Part shown: positions 43,109 to 54,188 of the stretch, piece by piece | Position numbering within the stretch: position 1 is the first letter of the stretch | Layout: each line of letters begins with the position of its first letter | Origin: Spiroplasma apis B31 | GTDB taxonomy: Bacteria; Bacillota_I; Bacilli_A; Mycoplasmatales; Mycoplasmataceae | DNA length: 64,000 bases | Direction of reading: 5' to 3' | Assembly: GCF_000500935.1 (NCBI RefSeq) | Contig: NC_022998.1 | Coordinates: forward strand, 930,001 to 994,000 | The notes under the pieces: model-generated | Told to the model about the DNA's origin: nothing | The model's database searches: none | The model's input: only the letters and a program-made list of their open reading frames with translations | Made by a program: the position numbers and the translations under genes

Positions 43109-44312
43109 TTTCAAAACCTCTTTTAACTTTATTTTTTGCTTGTGGATTAATTACAAAATTTTTCACAAGTCCTTCTTTTTCAAAACTTTCATTTGATTCA
43201 TCAGAAATCATATAAACAAATAACTCTAATAAGTATTTAAAGTTTTTATTTTTCAGATTAAAAATAGACACGAAAGGTCTTTTAAATTCATAGCATTTTC
43301 TTATAAATTCTTCGTTTTTTTCTTTAGTTGGTTCTCAGCTGCCATCATTTTTTTGTTTTAAACCATATCAATTTTCTGGTTCGCTTCCTGAATCCGCTTT
43401 ATTGCCTAATTTTTTACCACCGATGCCTGCAATTCTTACATTATTTTTAGACACTTTACCAGAAGCATCAACTTCTTCATAAACAGATGATACAAATGCG
43501 TAAGAAACGTATCCAATACCGATGTTATCCCTTATATTCCTAAACATGCTTCCATTAGAATTAACTTCAGAAGACTTCATATCAGAAGACTTTATTCCTG
43601 TTAAATCTGTAAATGCACTTCGTGTTCCTGAACCACTTTCTCTAGTTATTGTGTTGATTTTTTGGTCTTCAAAATTCGGAAGGTTAATATTATAGTTTTT
43701 CTCTTTTAGCAAATGCTTAGCAAGATCTAATCATGTTAGTTTACCAAGATATATTTGTTTCAAAATATTATTATCATCTTTTTTTAAATTAAAGTTCATA
43801 AGTGTTTCAAGTGTTATTTTATTATCCCCTACATTAGACTTGAATTCAAAAGTTCTGTACCATTCAGGAGCATTATAAATTATTGCGATGGCGTCAAGTG
43901 CAAACTCCAATGAAGCAAATGAGTTATTTTCAAACTCACCACTAACTTTATCGGCTTTAAGACTATCCTTCAAATCATTTTCGTTTAGGACATCTTGATA
44001 GTTTATCTTTTTAGAAAAACTGTTATTTTCACTTAATGTTTCTTCTTTTACTTCCTTAGAAATAAATCCTGCGGTGTACATATTTTTTTCTACACCACTA
44101 ACACCAGCTTGACTACCTGTTGAGTTATAAACGAAGTCCGTTTTACTTCCATTATGCTCATAATAATTTTTAGTTAACTCCTGCATAAACGGGTTCACAC
44201 TCGTACTTCCCCCAATTATAATGGAAGAGTTTTTTATAAATAAAGTTCATACTCAAAGCAATAACATCGCTATAGCTATAAGTATGAGTGAAATGCTAAT
44301 TTTTTTATTCAT
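43101..44312 (-). CDS. pstS: Phosphate-binding protein PstS, membrane-anchored
   Basis: A 403-residue substrate-binding component. IIGGSTSVNPFMQELTKNY and YNSTGSQAGVSGVE form the first phosphate-binding loops, and TRESGSGTRSAF is the second. The N-terminal hydrophobic helix lacks a lipobox Cys, so anchoring by an uncleaved helix is likely. The ATG at 44310-44312 follows AAGGAGAAG and lies only 27 nt after smc. Confidence 0.92.
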
Positions 44313-44339
44313 TTCTTCTCCTTATTAATCCAAAATAAA

Positions 44340-47291
44340 TTAATTTGAATTACTCAATTTTCTTGCTTCTAGTAATTTAATTTGAACAAGCTTTGTAATA
44401 CCCTTTTGTTGCATTGTTGCTCCAAATAATATATCACAATTTTCCATAGTTCCAATTCTATGAGTTACAATCATAAACTGCGTATTTTCTGTAAAAGTTT
44501 TAATGTACTTTGCGAAGCGTTCAACATTTGCTATGTCCAAAGGAGCCTCGACCTCATCCAATATGACCAATGGAATAGGTTTGACTTTAAGGATAGAGAA
44601 TAGTACAGACAAAGCCACCATTGATTTCTCTCCACCAGATAGTAAGTTTAAGTTACTTATTTTTTTACCAGGTGGAGATATTTTGATATCGATACCTGAA
44701 TTCAAAATATCATTTGGGGTTGTGTATACAATAGATGCTGTACCCCCACCAAATAAAGTCGCAAATGTTTTTGGTAATGCATCATTAACTTGTTTAATTA
44801 TGGTTTTGAATTGTGTTGTCATTTGAATGTCCATATCGTTGATAGCGGTTTTTAAACTTCCGATCGATTCTTGAACATCATTAGTTTGCTCAACATAATT
44901 TTGATACCTTTTGTTCTCTTCTTCATATTCTTGAATTGCGTCAACATTGATATTTCCCAGGGATTTTATTTCGCTTCTTAAAAGATTTATTTTCTTTCTA
45001 GTTTCATCTTCATCTAGTATAGCAACTTTTTCAAGTTCTATCGCAGATTCAAAAGTTAAATTATAGTTTTGTCCTAATCTTTCTGTAAGATTAGATTGTT
45101 TTTCAAATAGAAGCAATCTGTCGGTAGATAAGCTAGAGTAATTATCTTTCAACCTTTGCAACATTTTGCGCTCTTCATCAATAGTTAAATTTAAATCGTT
45201 TTGTTTTTCAACAGATTTATCCTTAACTGAGCGAATAACATTAATTTTTTGATTTATTTCTTCTTTTTTTGATTCTAGCTGCGAAATCTTTTCTACCACT
45301 TCAATAATTTGTTCATCAATTGATTGAACTAAATCAACGTTACTATTTAATTCTTTTCCAGTTAGGATTCGATATTCTTCCTTAACATCAGAAATTTCTT
45401 TTTCATAATGTTCCGATGCTTTTTTCGCTGCACCTATGGAACTTTGTGTTTCTGTTAACTCTTCTCTTAGTAACTCTATTTTTTCATTTATTAATGCTAT
45501 TTTTTTGACGATCGAACTCTCTTCATGATCAAGACTAAGTTTGCTCTTTTCTAATTCTGTTAATTTAGATGCGTCGAAAGTTAAAGTGCTTTTAATTTTT
45601 CTACTTCCACCAACAATAGCACCGTGTGGCAATATTCTCTCTCCATCTAACGTTACAATGTTGAATTTGTAATTTATCAACTTAGCTAATTCAACAGCAT
45701 TATCATAATTATCCACTACTATAAATGAACCAACTAAATAATCTAGAACTACTTGATATTTTTTGTTTGTTTTAATAAGTTCATTTGCGAATCCTAAGAA
45801 CCCGTTTGCGTTTTGAATTGCAAATTTTTTTTCACCAGATATTAAGTTTGGTTTTAGCGTATCAAGTGGTAAAAATGTTGCATATCCCGCCTTGTTCGAT
45901 TTTAAAAAATTTATAGCTTGTTTTACATCGTTTGCTGTGGTTGCAACAATATTTTGAACTGAGTTCTGCAATATACTACTCATAGCTAACTCATGTTCTT
46001 GGTCAATACTTATGATTTCCTGAACTGTTCCTATTATTCCGTTTAAAGTTTTTTTATTCTCTAAAACATTTTTAACTCCTTCAAAATAACCTTCAAGTGA
46101 ATTCTTTTTATTATTGATATTCTCTAATAATATTTCAATTTTAGTTATTTCTTTTCTCAGTAAGTCAAGTTTATTATTAAAATCAAATCTTTCTTTACTT
46201 AAAGAGTCAACAAGTTTTTTCTTATCTTGTTTTTCATTCAATAACCTTGCTAGCTTTTGTTCTTCAGAGTTTAGTTTTACTTCATATTCTTTAGATTTAT
46301 TTTTCAATTCACTAATTCTAAATTCTTTTTCATCGATATCAAGCTTAGATTTTTTTGATTCTAAATTGATTTTAGATATTCTTAATTTACCAATATTGTC
46401 AACAATTTCAGTAAACTCTTTATTCAAGGAAGCTAGTTCCTTTTCATTCATAAAACTTTTTTTGTTTAAATTGTTAAATTCTTCTGCTTTGATTACAATG
46501 TTTTTGTCTAGTGAAGAGATTTTTGACTTAAGATTTAGTTTTTCTTCGTCAATCTCTAATATTCTTTTTTTGTACAATTGAATGTCTTTAACAAGAATAG
46601 AAACTTCTATATTTTTAAGTTCTTCTCATTTTTTTTGATACTCTAACGCTTTTGAAGACTGTCTTTTTAGGCTTGGTAATTTTCTTTCAATTTCGTTTAT
46701 GATATCGTTCAATCTGTCCAAGTTTTCTTGAGATCTTATTAATTTTCTTAGGGCTTCTTCTTTTCTCTTTTTGTACCTAGCAACACCAGCAGCTTCATCA
46801 AATAATCTTCTTCTTTGTTCTGGGCTTGACTCAACAAAAGAAGATATTGAACCTTGTGATATGATCGCTAAGCTAGATTTTGTTAAGCCAGTTTCAAGAG
46901 CAACGTCTTGAATATCTTTGAGTCTAACTCTTGTTCCGTTTATATAGTATTCAGACTCTTTATTTAATTTAAAATATTTTCTTGTTATGGATACTTCATT
47001 ATATTCCAATGAGCTAAACGCTCTAGTGCTGTTATCAAAAACAAGGGTTACTTCGGCCATATTTAAAGCTTTGTGTTCAGAACTTCCTGAGAAAACGATA
47101 TCTTCCATAGAGTCACCTCTTAATGATTTGGAAGATTGTTCACCAAGCGCTCACATAATAGCATCTGTAATATTTGATTTTCCTGAACCATTTGGTCCTA
47201 CAATTCCAGTCATTGCATAACCATAATTTAAAGTGGTTGGTTCAGCAAAAGACTTAAAACCAAACGCTTCAATTCGTTTTAAAAATATCAT
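44340..47291 (-). CDS. smc: Chromosome segregation ATPase SMC
   Basis: A 983-residue condensin subunit, shorter than the roughly 1180 of B. subtilis SMC, mostly through shorter coiled-coil arms. Walker A GPNGSGKSN is near residue 35. The hinge lies at about residues 470-620 (NGIIGTVQEIISI, ILPHGAIVGG). The signature LLSGGEKSMVALS and Walker B PLVILDEVEAPLD close the head. TATAAT-like sequence lies about 50 nt upstream. No ScpA/ScpB genes are in the window. Confidence 0.96.
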
Positions 47292-47395
47292 TTATTTTAC
47301 CTCTTGTTTTTGTATATAGCCATCCTATATAACACAATTGTTATTATATAGACTTTTCACTAAAACCAAAAACTTTTTTAAAAGTTTTCCACACT

Positions 47396-47417
47396 AAAAA
47401 AGTCCCAAATAAGGGAC
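47396..47417 (-). terminator. Terminator of plsX-rnc
   Basis: GTCCC and GGGAC stem followed by six T on the minus strand, separating rnc from smc. Confidence 0.75.
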
Positions 47418-47425
47418 ATAATTTA

Positions 47426-48112
47426 CTATTTAGCTTTTTTTTTAATTTTTGATAAAGCTGATTTTGCCGCTTGTTGCTCTGCTTGCTTTTTATTGAATCC
47501 TTCACCGGTTCCATAAATCATCCCATCAATCATAACCTTAACTATAAATAGAGTCTTATTTTCTTCGACCTTAGATTGTTTTACAGTGGAATAAGATAAT
47601 TGACTTCTCATTTCAAGCTGAATGATTTCTTGTAATTCAGATTTGTAATCTGTTACATGCTCTAAAAAATCCTTAGTATTTTCTTTACTAAATATAGTGG
47701 CCTCTAATCACTTATTTAAAGCAACAATACCTCCATCTAAATAAATAGCTGCTGTTAATGATTCATAAATATCAGATAAAATTGACTCCTTCTCATAACC
47801 CTTAGATTCCAACTCTCCAACACCTAACCTAATAAACTTTCCTAGACCGATGTTTTTAGAAATTTGAGCCAAACTTTCCCTTCTAACCATAGAACTACGA
47901 TACTTGGTTAAAATTCCCTCATTATAATTTGGAAACTTTTTGAATAGGTATTCACTTACATTCATTTGTAAAATAGCATCCCCCAAGAATTCAAGACGTT
48001 GATAATTCTTTGTAAGTCTATTTTCATTTGAGTAAGAGTTATGAGTTAGTGCCTCGTTATAAAAACTTTTATTATTTATTGTTATATCAAATTGCTTAAA
48101 GAAATTTTGCAT
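47426..48112 (-). CDS. rnc: Ribonuclease III
   Basis: A 228-residue double-strand RNase. The catalytic signature [12 protein letters not shown] and the second acidic block [13 protein letters not shown] are intact. The double-stranded RNA binding domain is at the C-terminus ([18 protein letters not shown]). It begins 2 nt after the plsX stop. Confidence 0.96.
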
Positions 48113-48114
48113 AA

Positions 48115-49119
48115 TTATAATTTTAAAGCTTTAGTCATTTTATTTAAAACATCGTTTTCAATTGCTTCATAAGTCATTCTTAATGTAGCATAAAAAGATT
48201 TTTTATCACTTGATCCATGAGATTTGAATGCAATTTTTTTAGCTCCCAAAAGTATTGCTCCCGCGTGATTTTTATAATCAAACTTAACAGATACTTCCTT
48301 AAATGCTTTTTTAAGTCTTAATGCTGCCATTTTTCTTCAAAGAGTTTTAGTTATAGCACTTTTGATTTCGGTAAGCAACATTTTACCAATCCCTTCGATT
48401 GATTTAAGAGCAACATTACCAGAGTATCCATCCGAAACTATGATATCTGCGATACCTGATGTTAAATACCTAGGTTCAATATTTCCTATAAAGTTTAAAT
48501 CTTTATTTCCTTTTAAAAGTTTATAAGCCTTTTTGTGCATGTCAAAGCCTTTTGATTCTTCTTCACCAATATTTAATAATGCAACCTTCGGTGAATCGAC
48601 ACCTCTTACCGACTTTGAATATGCAGTTGCCATAATAGCGAACTTCTCGATATCCTCTGGGTCGCATTCTAAATTTGCACCGACATCAAGTAATAAGGTT
48701 ACTTTATCTTTGATGATGGTAGGAATAACGGGCATAAAACCAGGTCTTTCTATACCTTTAATTTTACCCAATATAAAATGACAACCAGCTATAAAGGGGG
48801 CTGTTGCTCCACCAGTGGTTACAGCATCGGCCTTGTTATCCCTAACTAGTTCTAGGGCTTTTACCATTGAAGAATCTTTTTTTCTTCGAATGTCCATTAT
48901 ATCACCCTTCATATCGATTACTTCAGTAGTGTTAAAGATTTCAACTTGGTCGTGATTATACTTTTTTTTGTGTAGGCAACTTCTAATCTCTTTTTCGTCT
49001 CCAACGAAAATTATTTTTAACCTTTTTTGCTCACCTAATAGTTTAATAGCAGCATCCACTGCTGGAATTAAACCATTATCCGAACCCATTACATCAAATG
49101 CAATTGTTTTAAATTCCAT
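48115..49119 (-). CDS. plsX: Phosphate acyltransferase PlsX
   Basis: Makes acyl-phosphate from acyl-ACP at the start of phospholipid synthesis. The 334 residues have the family length. [19 protein letters not shown], the [10 protein letters not shown] stretch, [14 protein letters not shown] and [10 protein letters not shown] are diagnostic. It is the first gene of plsX-rnc. Acyl groups may reach it through the FakA system seen at the right edge of the window. Confidence 0.96.
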
Positions 49120-49273
49120 TAGCTTTCTCCAATCTATTAATTATTATATACCAATAAAGTACTCTCGACTATGATTAGATATAGAAAAATCATTATATAT
49201 AGATATATCATCAATTATTTATGTAAGGTACTTATTATAAAACAATTTGGGGCATCTCTTGCTTTCAAAAATA

Positions 49274-49306
49274 AAAAAATGTCTCTAATAATTAGAGACA
49301 TTTTTT
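49274..49306. terminator. Long bidirectional hairpin
   Basis: AAAAAATGTCTCTAAT pairs perfectly with ATTAGAGACATTTTTT. It ends the 49319 lipoprotein transcript. Confidence 0.75.
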
Positions 49307-49318
49307 AAGAAAAAATGT

Positions 49319-51202
49319 TTAACTTGCACGTCCAATGATTGTTTTGCCTTCTGCACGAGCATTTCAATAACCTGGTAATCTAAAATTAATATTTATGAAA
49401 TCAAGTCTTAAATTAACATCTTCGAAGGGGTTACCTTGTGCACCTAGGACAGTTCCACTATTAATATATCCCTTTGTAGTAACTTTGACTTTAGTATTAG
49501 ATTTCTCTCCGAAAAGGGCTCATCCGAAGATTTCTTGATTACCTGTTTTAAGTAAATAATCTCTGTGTTCTTTTTGAATACCATTATTTAAAGATAATGA
49601 ATCATTAACACCATATTTAAGTCATGCTTCACTACTATTAAAAGTTGTTCACAAATTTTTCGCTATACCAGGTGTTTGACCTGTAATTGATGTAAATCCA
49701 CCAGCAGAAGATTTATCCACTATTCCGAAAGTTTGTCTAAAGCTGTTAACACCTTTGATTGTATTATGGTATGCAGATTCGAATGTCTTACTGTGTTCGT
49801 ATCCTTTGATAGTGTCACCAGTTCAGTTTTTGTTTTCTTTATCAATTGAATAGGCAGTTAATAATCTAAACTCAGGAAGTTTTTGAGTATATTTATCCCC
49901 GATTTTTAATTCTAAATCTTTTAAATAAACATAGCCTATATTTGAGGTTGAAGAGAAATCAAAAGTCTTGATCTTCTCAGTATTAGTCTCACCTGGGATT
50001 TTCTTTGCTACGTTATCTTTGAATTTATCAATTTCGTTACTATATTTTTTGACCATGTCTGATCAAACAATACCTAAGTGATTATAGATTTGGACGTCAA
50101 CATCTTGAGAGACCCCACCTAGAATTTTATTTTCTTTTACAATATCTTCTTTTCTATTGAAAACATAATTAAATAGTTTTTCAGCATCTCCGTATATACT
50201 ATCTGAAACAAAATATAGCTTTGGTCTTTCCATCATATTTGAATTAAGTTTATACTTTCACTCAATCTTAGAAAAACCTCTATTTTCAGAGAAAGCAAGT
50301 TTTGCATTCTTAACTCAAGGAGAGTCATGATTATTATCTTCAAGAACTTTTTTAACAGTGTCTGTCAAGTCCTTATTGAAAGAACTATTGTTGAAGTAGT
50401 TCTCAACTTCAGAGTTGTTGTCTACTAAGTGCTTATCCTTGTCTTTCATATTTAGACTCGAAGAATCTAACCATGCTTTGCTTTTTTCTTTACCATTTAG
50501 TAAATACCCATATTCCATATCATTTAAAACAGTTTTACCTAGTAATTCGATTACTTTTGAGTTTGTCAAAGAATATGTAAAATCTTTTTTGACACTGAAG
50601 TCAGCTCTCTTATTAGCTTGATCAATATATGATGTCTTGATTTCAAATTGTAAATAAACATTTGATGCAAAAGGTTTATCCTCGTTCCCCACTTGCTTTA
50701 GATTTGTCGAGTCTCCAAAATCTTCATTATAATCAATTTTTAAAGAAGGTCACTCGATTTCCAAATCTTCAAAAACTTCATTTAAATTCCCTAAAATTAA
50801 AGTATACTTGTTAAGATTTTTTAAATTATTTATTTCTTCTTTTATTTTTGAAACATACATTTTAGTAAAGACATCTTTATAAAGACTTTCTTTATCTTCT
50901 TTTTTGACTAAATCTTTTTCTTTCCCGCTATATCTTTCAATGTTTGCTTTATTTAAAAAACTATTTTGCTGTGACTTATTTTCGATTTCAATCAAGCTTT
51001 TATTAGCCTCTAGAACATTCGTTGTTACAATATCGATAACCTCGTTTTTAAAATCTTTAATAGCTTCTGAAAAGAATTTTGTATTGTCTGTTTCCTCTTT
51101 CGGTGCACTTTCTGTTTTGTTTTTTGAATTACAAGAAACAATAGTTATAGTTGGTGTTACTAATAAACCAACAGACCCTAATAAATTAAGTAATTTTTTC
51201 AT
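49319..51202 (-). CDS. Lipoprotein, paralogue A of a three-gene family
   Basis: A 627-residue lipoprotein of unknown function. Signal MKKLLNLLGSVGLLVTPTIT ends in a VSC lipobox. Paralogues B (51310) and C (54189) share its layout: an N-terminal helical, Lys/Glu-rich part (KDFKNEVIDIVTTN), a WLDSSSLNMKD block, and the C-terminal FSSTSNIGYVYLKDLELKIG and LPEFRLLTAYS stretch, the best conserved part. AAGGAG precedes the ATG, and its promoter region matches that of B. Confidence 0.85.
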
Positions 51203-51232
51203 TTTTGTTTGTTCTCCTTATATATTGCTTTT

Positions 51233-51260
51233 ATATTATCATAAAAAACTTAAAAGTGTT
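51233..51260 (-). promoter_or_regulatory. Promoter region of lipoprotein A, conserved with B
   Basis: On the minus strand CTTTTAAG, a short spacer, TTTTATGATA and ATATAA, nearly identical to the region before lipoprotein B (53187-53216). Confidence 0.55.
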
Positions 51261-51274
51261 ATTTCCCAAAAAAA

Positions 51275-51307
51275 ATAAAAAAACAGGTTTTGCTACCTGT
51301 TTTTTTA
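51275..51307 (-). terminator. Terminator of lipoprotein B
   Basis: AAACAGGT and ACCTGTTT stem with long T tail on the minus strand. Confidence 0.75.
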
Positions 51308-51309
51308 TT

Positions 51310-53160
51310 TTACGCTTTTTTTTCGAATAATATTTGATTTTTATGTTTTGTGGTTCAAATGCCATCTACCCTGAAGTTGATGTTAACAAAATCTAATGCG
51401 AAATTGATGTCTAGATATTTTTCACCAGCATAGTAAACAATTTTATTAAATAATCCTCTTTCATCAATACCAAATAATAGATTAAAAGTTGAACGATCGA
51501 ATTTTCACTCGAAAGTTTCTTGATTTCCCTCTTTAAGTAAAATCTCTCTAAATTCTTTTTGATCATCATCTTTTAAAGAAAGCGATGAGTTTAAGGCTTG
51601 TTTATATTGGTTACCGGTGTTTTTTAATGTATCCCATAGGTTTTTAGCTCTATTAGGTTTAACACCACTAAACGCTGTAATTGCATTGCTATCAGTTGTA
51701 TTAGTAATACCAAAATTGTTTTTAAAACTGTTTATTCCTTTTAATGAATTGTGATATATTGCTGCTAAAGTTTTTGATTTTTCTATCTCACTAAATGTAT
51801 CATTTTCTCAATTTTTTTCATTTTTATCAACTGAGTAGCTTGTTAGAATTTTAAACTCAGGTAATTCTTGAGTATAATCATCTCCAATTTTGAATTGTAA
51901 CCCTTTTAAGTATGCGTATCCAATTTTTGATGTTGAAGATAAATCAATTCCTGTAATTTTTTCATCTTTTAAGTTTGCAACTCAGCTTTCTGTGTTACTT
52001 TTGTAATTTTCAAATCAATTACTAGAGTTTTCTTGAATATAATTGTATAATGATTCTTCTACTTCTTGTTCTGATGAACCTAATGATTTTGTCTTTTTAT
52101 CGCTAAGTCCTTTGAATAATAAATCCATCATTTTTTTACCGTTATTTACTTCATCTTTTCAACCGTATAAAGTTGGTTGTTTATTTTCGATTGAATGTGA
52201 TCATTCAATCTTTGATAAAACTTCAACCTCTTCAGCAAATGTCAAAGTTTTTGCAAACTCATTATTTTTTGTTTCTTCTAAGTCTCTTTGTATATAACTT
52301 ATAAGTCCATTTTTAAAATTCACGTTGCTAAAATAGTCAGATACCTTGTTATTATCATGTAATAACTTATCATCTTCAGAGATTTTTAATGAATTAGCAT
52401 CTAATCAAGCACTACTATTATCATCCTTTTTGTCTTTAAAAAATTGGTTTTGTAAAGTTTGTACGATAGAATTCCCCAACTTTTCTATATTACTAGAATC
52501 TGTTAAAGAATAAATGAAGTTACTTTCTATAAGTGTGCTTTCATCATCTTTAGACTCTTGATCTTTAAAAAGTGCTTTTATTTTAAAGGGAATTTTTATA
52601 TTTGAAGTAAATGATTCTTTTGGTTGAACTTCAGAACCGTCCCTTTTCATAGTTCCTTGGTCTTCAAAGTTTTTATAGTCAATTTTCAATTTATCAAAAT
52701 CTAATGTAAAATCTTTAAAAACGTTTTCTACACCTTTTAGAATGATATCATACTCACTTTTATCCTTTAATTTATTTAATTCATTCTTAATATTATCTAT
52801 TGCTAATTTTTTGTTTATATCGTTTTTTAACTTGTTTTTGTCTTCGTCTGTTACTTTTTTTGCTTCATCACCTTTATATTTTTGTATTACATCTTTCTTT
52901 AAGAACTCGTTATTAGCTGCTTGACCTTTGTTTTCTACCTCAATCAAGTTTTTGTTAGCTTTAATCAATTCGTTTGAAACAATAGTACTTACTTCTTTTT
53001 TGAAATCAGCAATAACTGATGCAAAATCGGGTTTTTCTTCTTGGGTACCTGGTTCGGGTGTTTCTTCAGTACTTTTGTTTTTAGAACCACATGATATAAT
53101 GGTTGTTACAGGTAAAGCTGTTAACGACAAACTTCCTAATATATTTAATAATTTTTTCAT
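51310..53160 (-). CDS. Lipoprotein, paralogue B
   Basis: A 616-residue lipoprotein, signal MKKLLNILGSLSLTALPVTT with lipobox ISC. It aligns with A and C along most of its length: DFKKEVSTIVSNELIKANK, WLDANSLKISEDDK, LSSTSKIGYAYLKGLQFKIG, LPEFKILTSYS, and a final ALDFVNINFRVDG. Function unknown; a surface role is inferred from the anchor. It has its own promoter and terminator. The ATG at 53158-53160 is preferred over an earlier in-frame Met. Confidence 0.85.
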
Positions 53161-53186
53161 ACTTTGTACTTTCTCCTTTTGCAAAT

Positions 53187-53216
53187 TTATAATATCATAA
53201 AATAACTTAAAAGTTG
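53187..53216 (-). promoter_or_regulatory. Promoter region of lipoprotein B, conserved with A
   Basis: Minus strand carries AACTTTTAAG, TTTTATGATA and TTATAA with the same spacing as upstream of lipoprotein A. Confidence 0.55.
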
Positions 53217-53327
53217 TTTTATGATAAAAAAGGTTTTCAAAAATATAAAAAAATGAGATATTATTTCTAGTATTTTTTTATATTATGTGTAGTCTATTTT
53301 ATAAGAAGTTTAGTTGAGGATATAACC

Positions 53328-54083
53328 ATGGATATAAGAGGCATTATCTTGCAGGGTATGAGTAATTATTCTCCACAAGAAAAAAAACTAGCTGACTATT
53401 TATTAAATAATTTATCAACCATTAGCACTTCTTCATTAAAAGCAATTGCAAACAAACTACAAATACAGAAATCAGTAATATCTAGTATGCTTCAAAAAAT
53501 AGGTTTAGGTGGATTTAAAAATTTTAGATATGTCCTTGATAATCAATGCTATCAAGGACATATCAAAACCTCAAATATTATTGATACATACGAGAAACAA
53601 ATTATTAAAGATATAAAAAATACTTCAAGTTTACTCAAAACTAGAGATCAGTTATTAAAATTAATAAACATAATAAAAACAGAAAACTACAGACAAATAA
53701 TACTTTACTCGACAGGCAAAACGAAAAAAATTGTAGATTTTTTATACTTCAATTTATTAGAAAATAACATCAATTGTAAGGTTTTTTCTTCACTATATGA
53801 TTCTGAACTTTTAGATGTCGAATCAAAAATAGTAATAGTTTTTAGCATCTCTGGTAATAATAATAAAATCTCAAGATTTTTAAAACTGGTAAAACAACAA
53901 AATCCTCTTGTTATAGCTTCAATCACCTCAACACTTAGTTGTAACTTCAAGGAATTTCTTGATTTACATATATATGGAAGTTGCTCAACATATTTTAGCA
54001 AGGATGGAAAGGTTTTCCCTATTGGCGAAAAAACTCCTATTTGAATGATAATTGACTTATTTTTAATTTATTTAAAAATATAG
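53328..54083 (+). CDS. RpiR/MurR-family transcriptional regulator
   Basis: A 251-residue sugar-phosphate-sensing regulator. The N-terminal HTH (SSLKAIANKLQIQKSVISSM, about residues 36-55) is followed by an SIS domain (YSTGKTKKIVDFL, VIVFSISGNNNKI). GAGGAT precedes the ATG. It lies between lipoprotein genes; the nearest sugar target is the PTS operon at 56261. The coding region contains a 15-bp perfect inverted repeat (53527-53564). Ligand unknown. Confidence 0.87.
53527..53564. repeat. 15-bp perfect inverted repeat inside the RpiR-type gene
   Basis: GATATGTCCTTGATA (53527-53541) and TATCAAGGACATATC (53550-53564) with an 8-nt spacer. It lies just after the HTH-coding part. Confidence 0.85.
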
Positions 54084-54130
54084 TTTTTTCACTTCAAGTG
54101 GTTTTAAGTTTAAAAGAAAGATAGACATTA

Positions 54131-54170
54131 AAAAAACTTATGTTGTTTTCGAAACAAACATAAGTTTTTT
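54131..54170. terminator. Bidirectional terminator
   Basis: AAAAAACTTATGTT pairs with AACATAAGTTTTTT between convergent genes. Confidence 0.8.
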
Positions 54171-54188
54171 TAGTTTCTTATTTTTCTA

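Noticed and set aside
46114-46581. Long plus-strand open frame opposite smc
   Set aside because: Ser/Leu/Phe-rich antisense of the coiled-coil coding sequence; no start signal.
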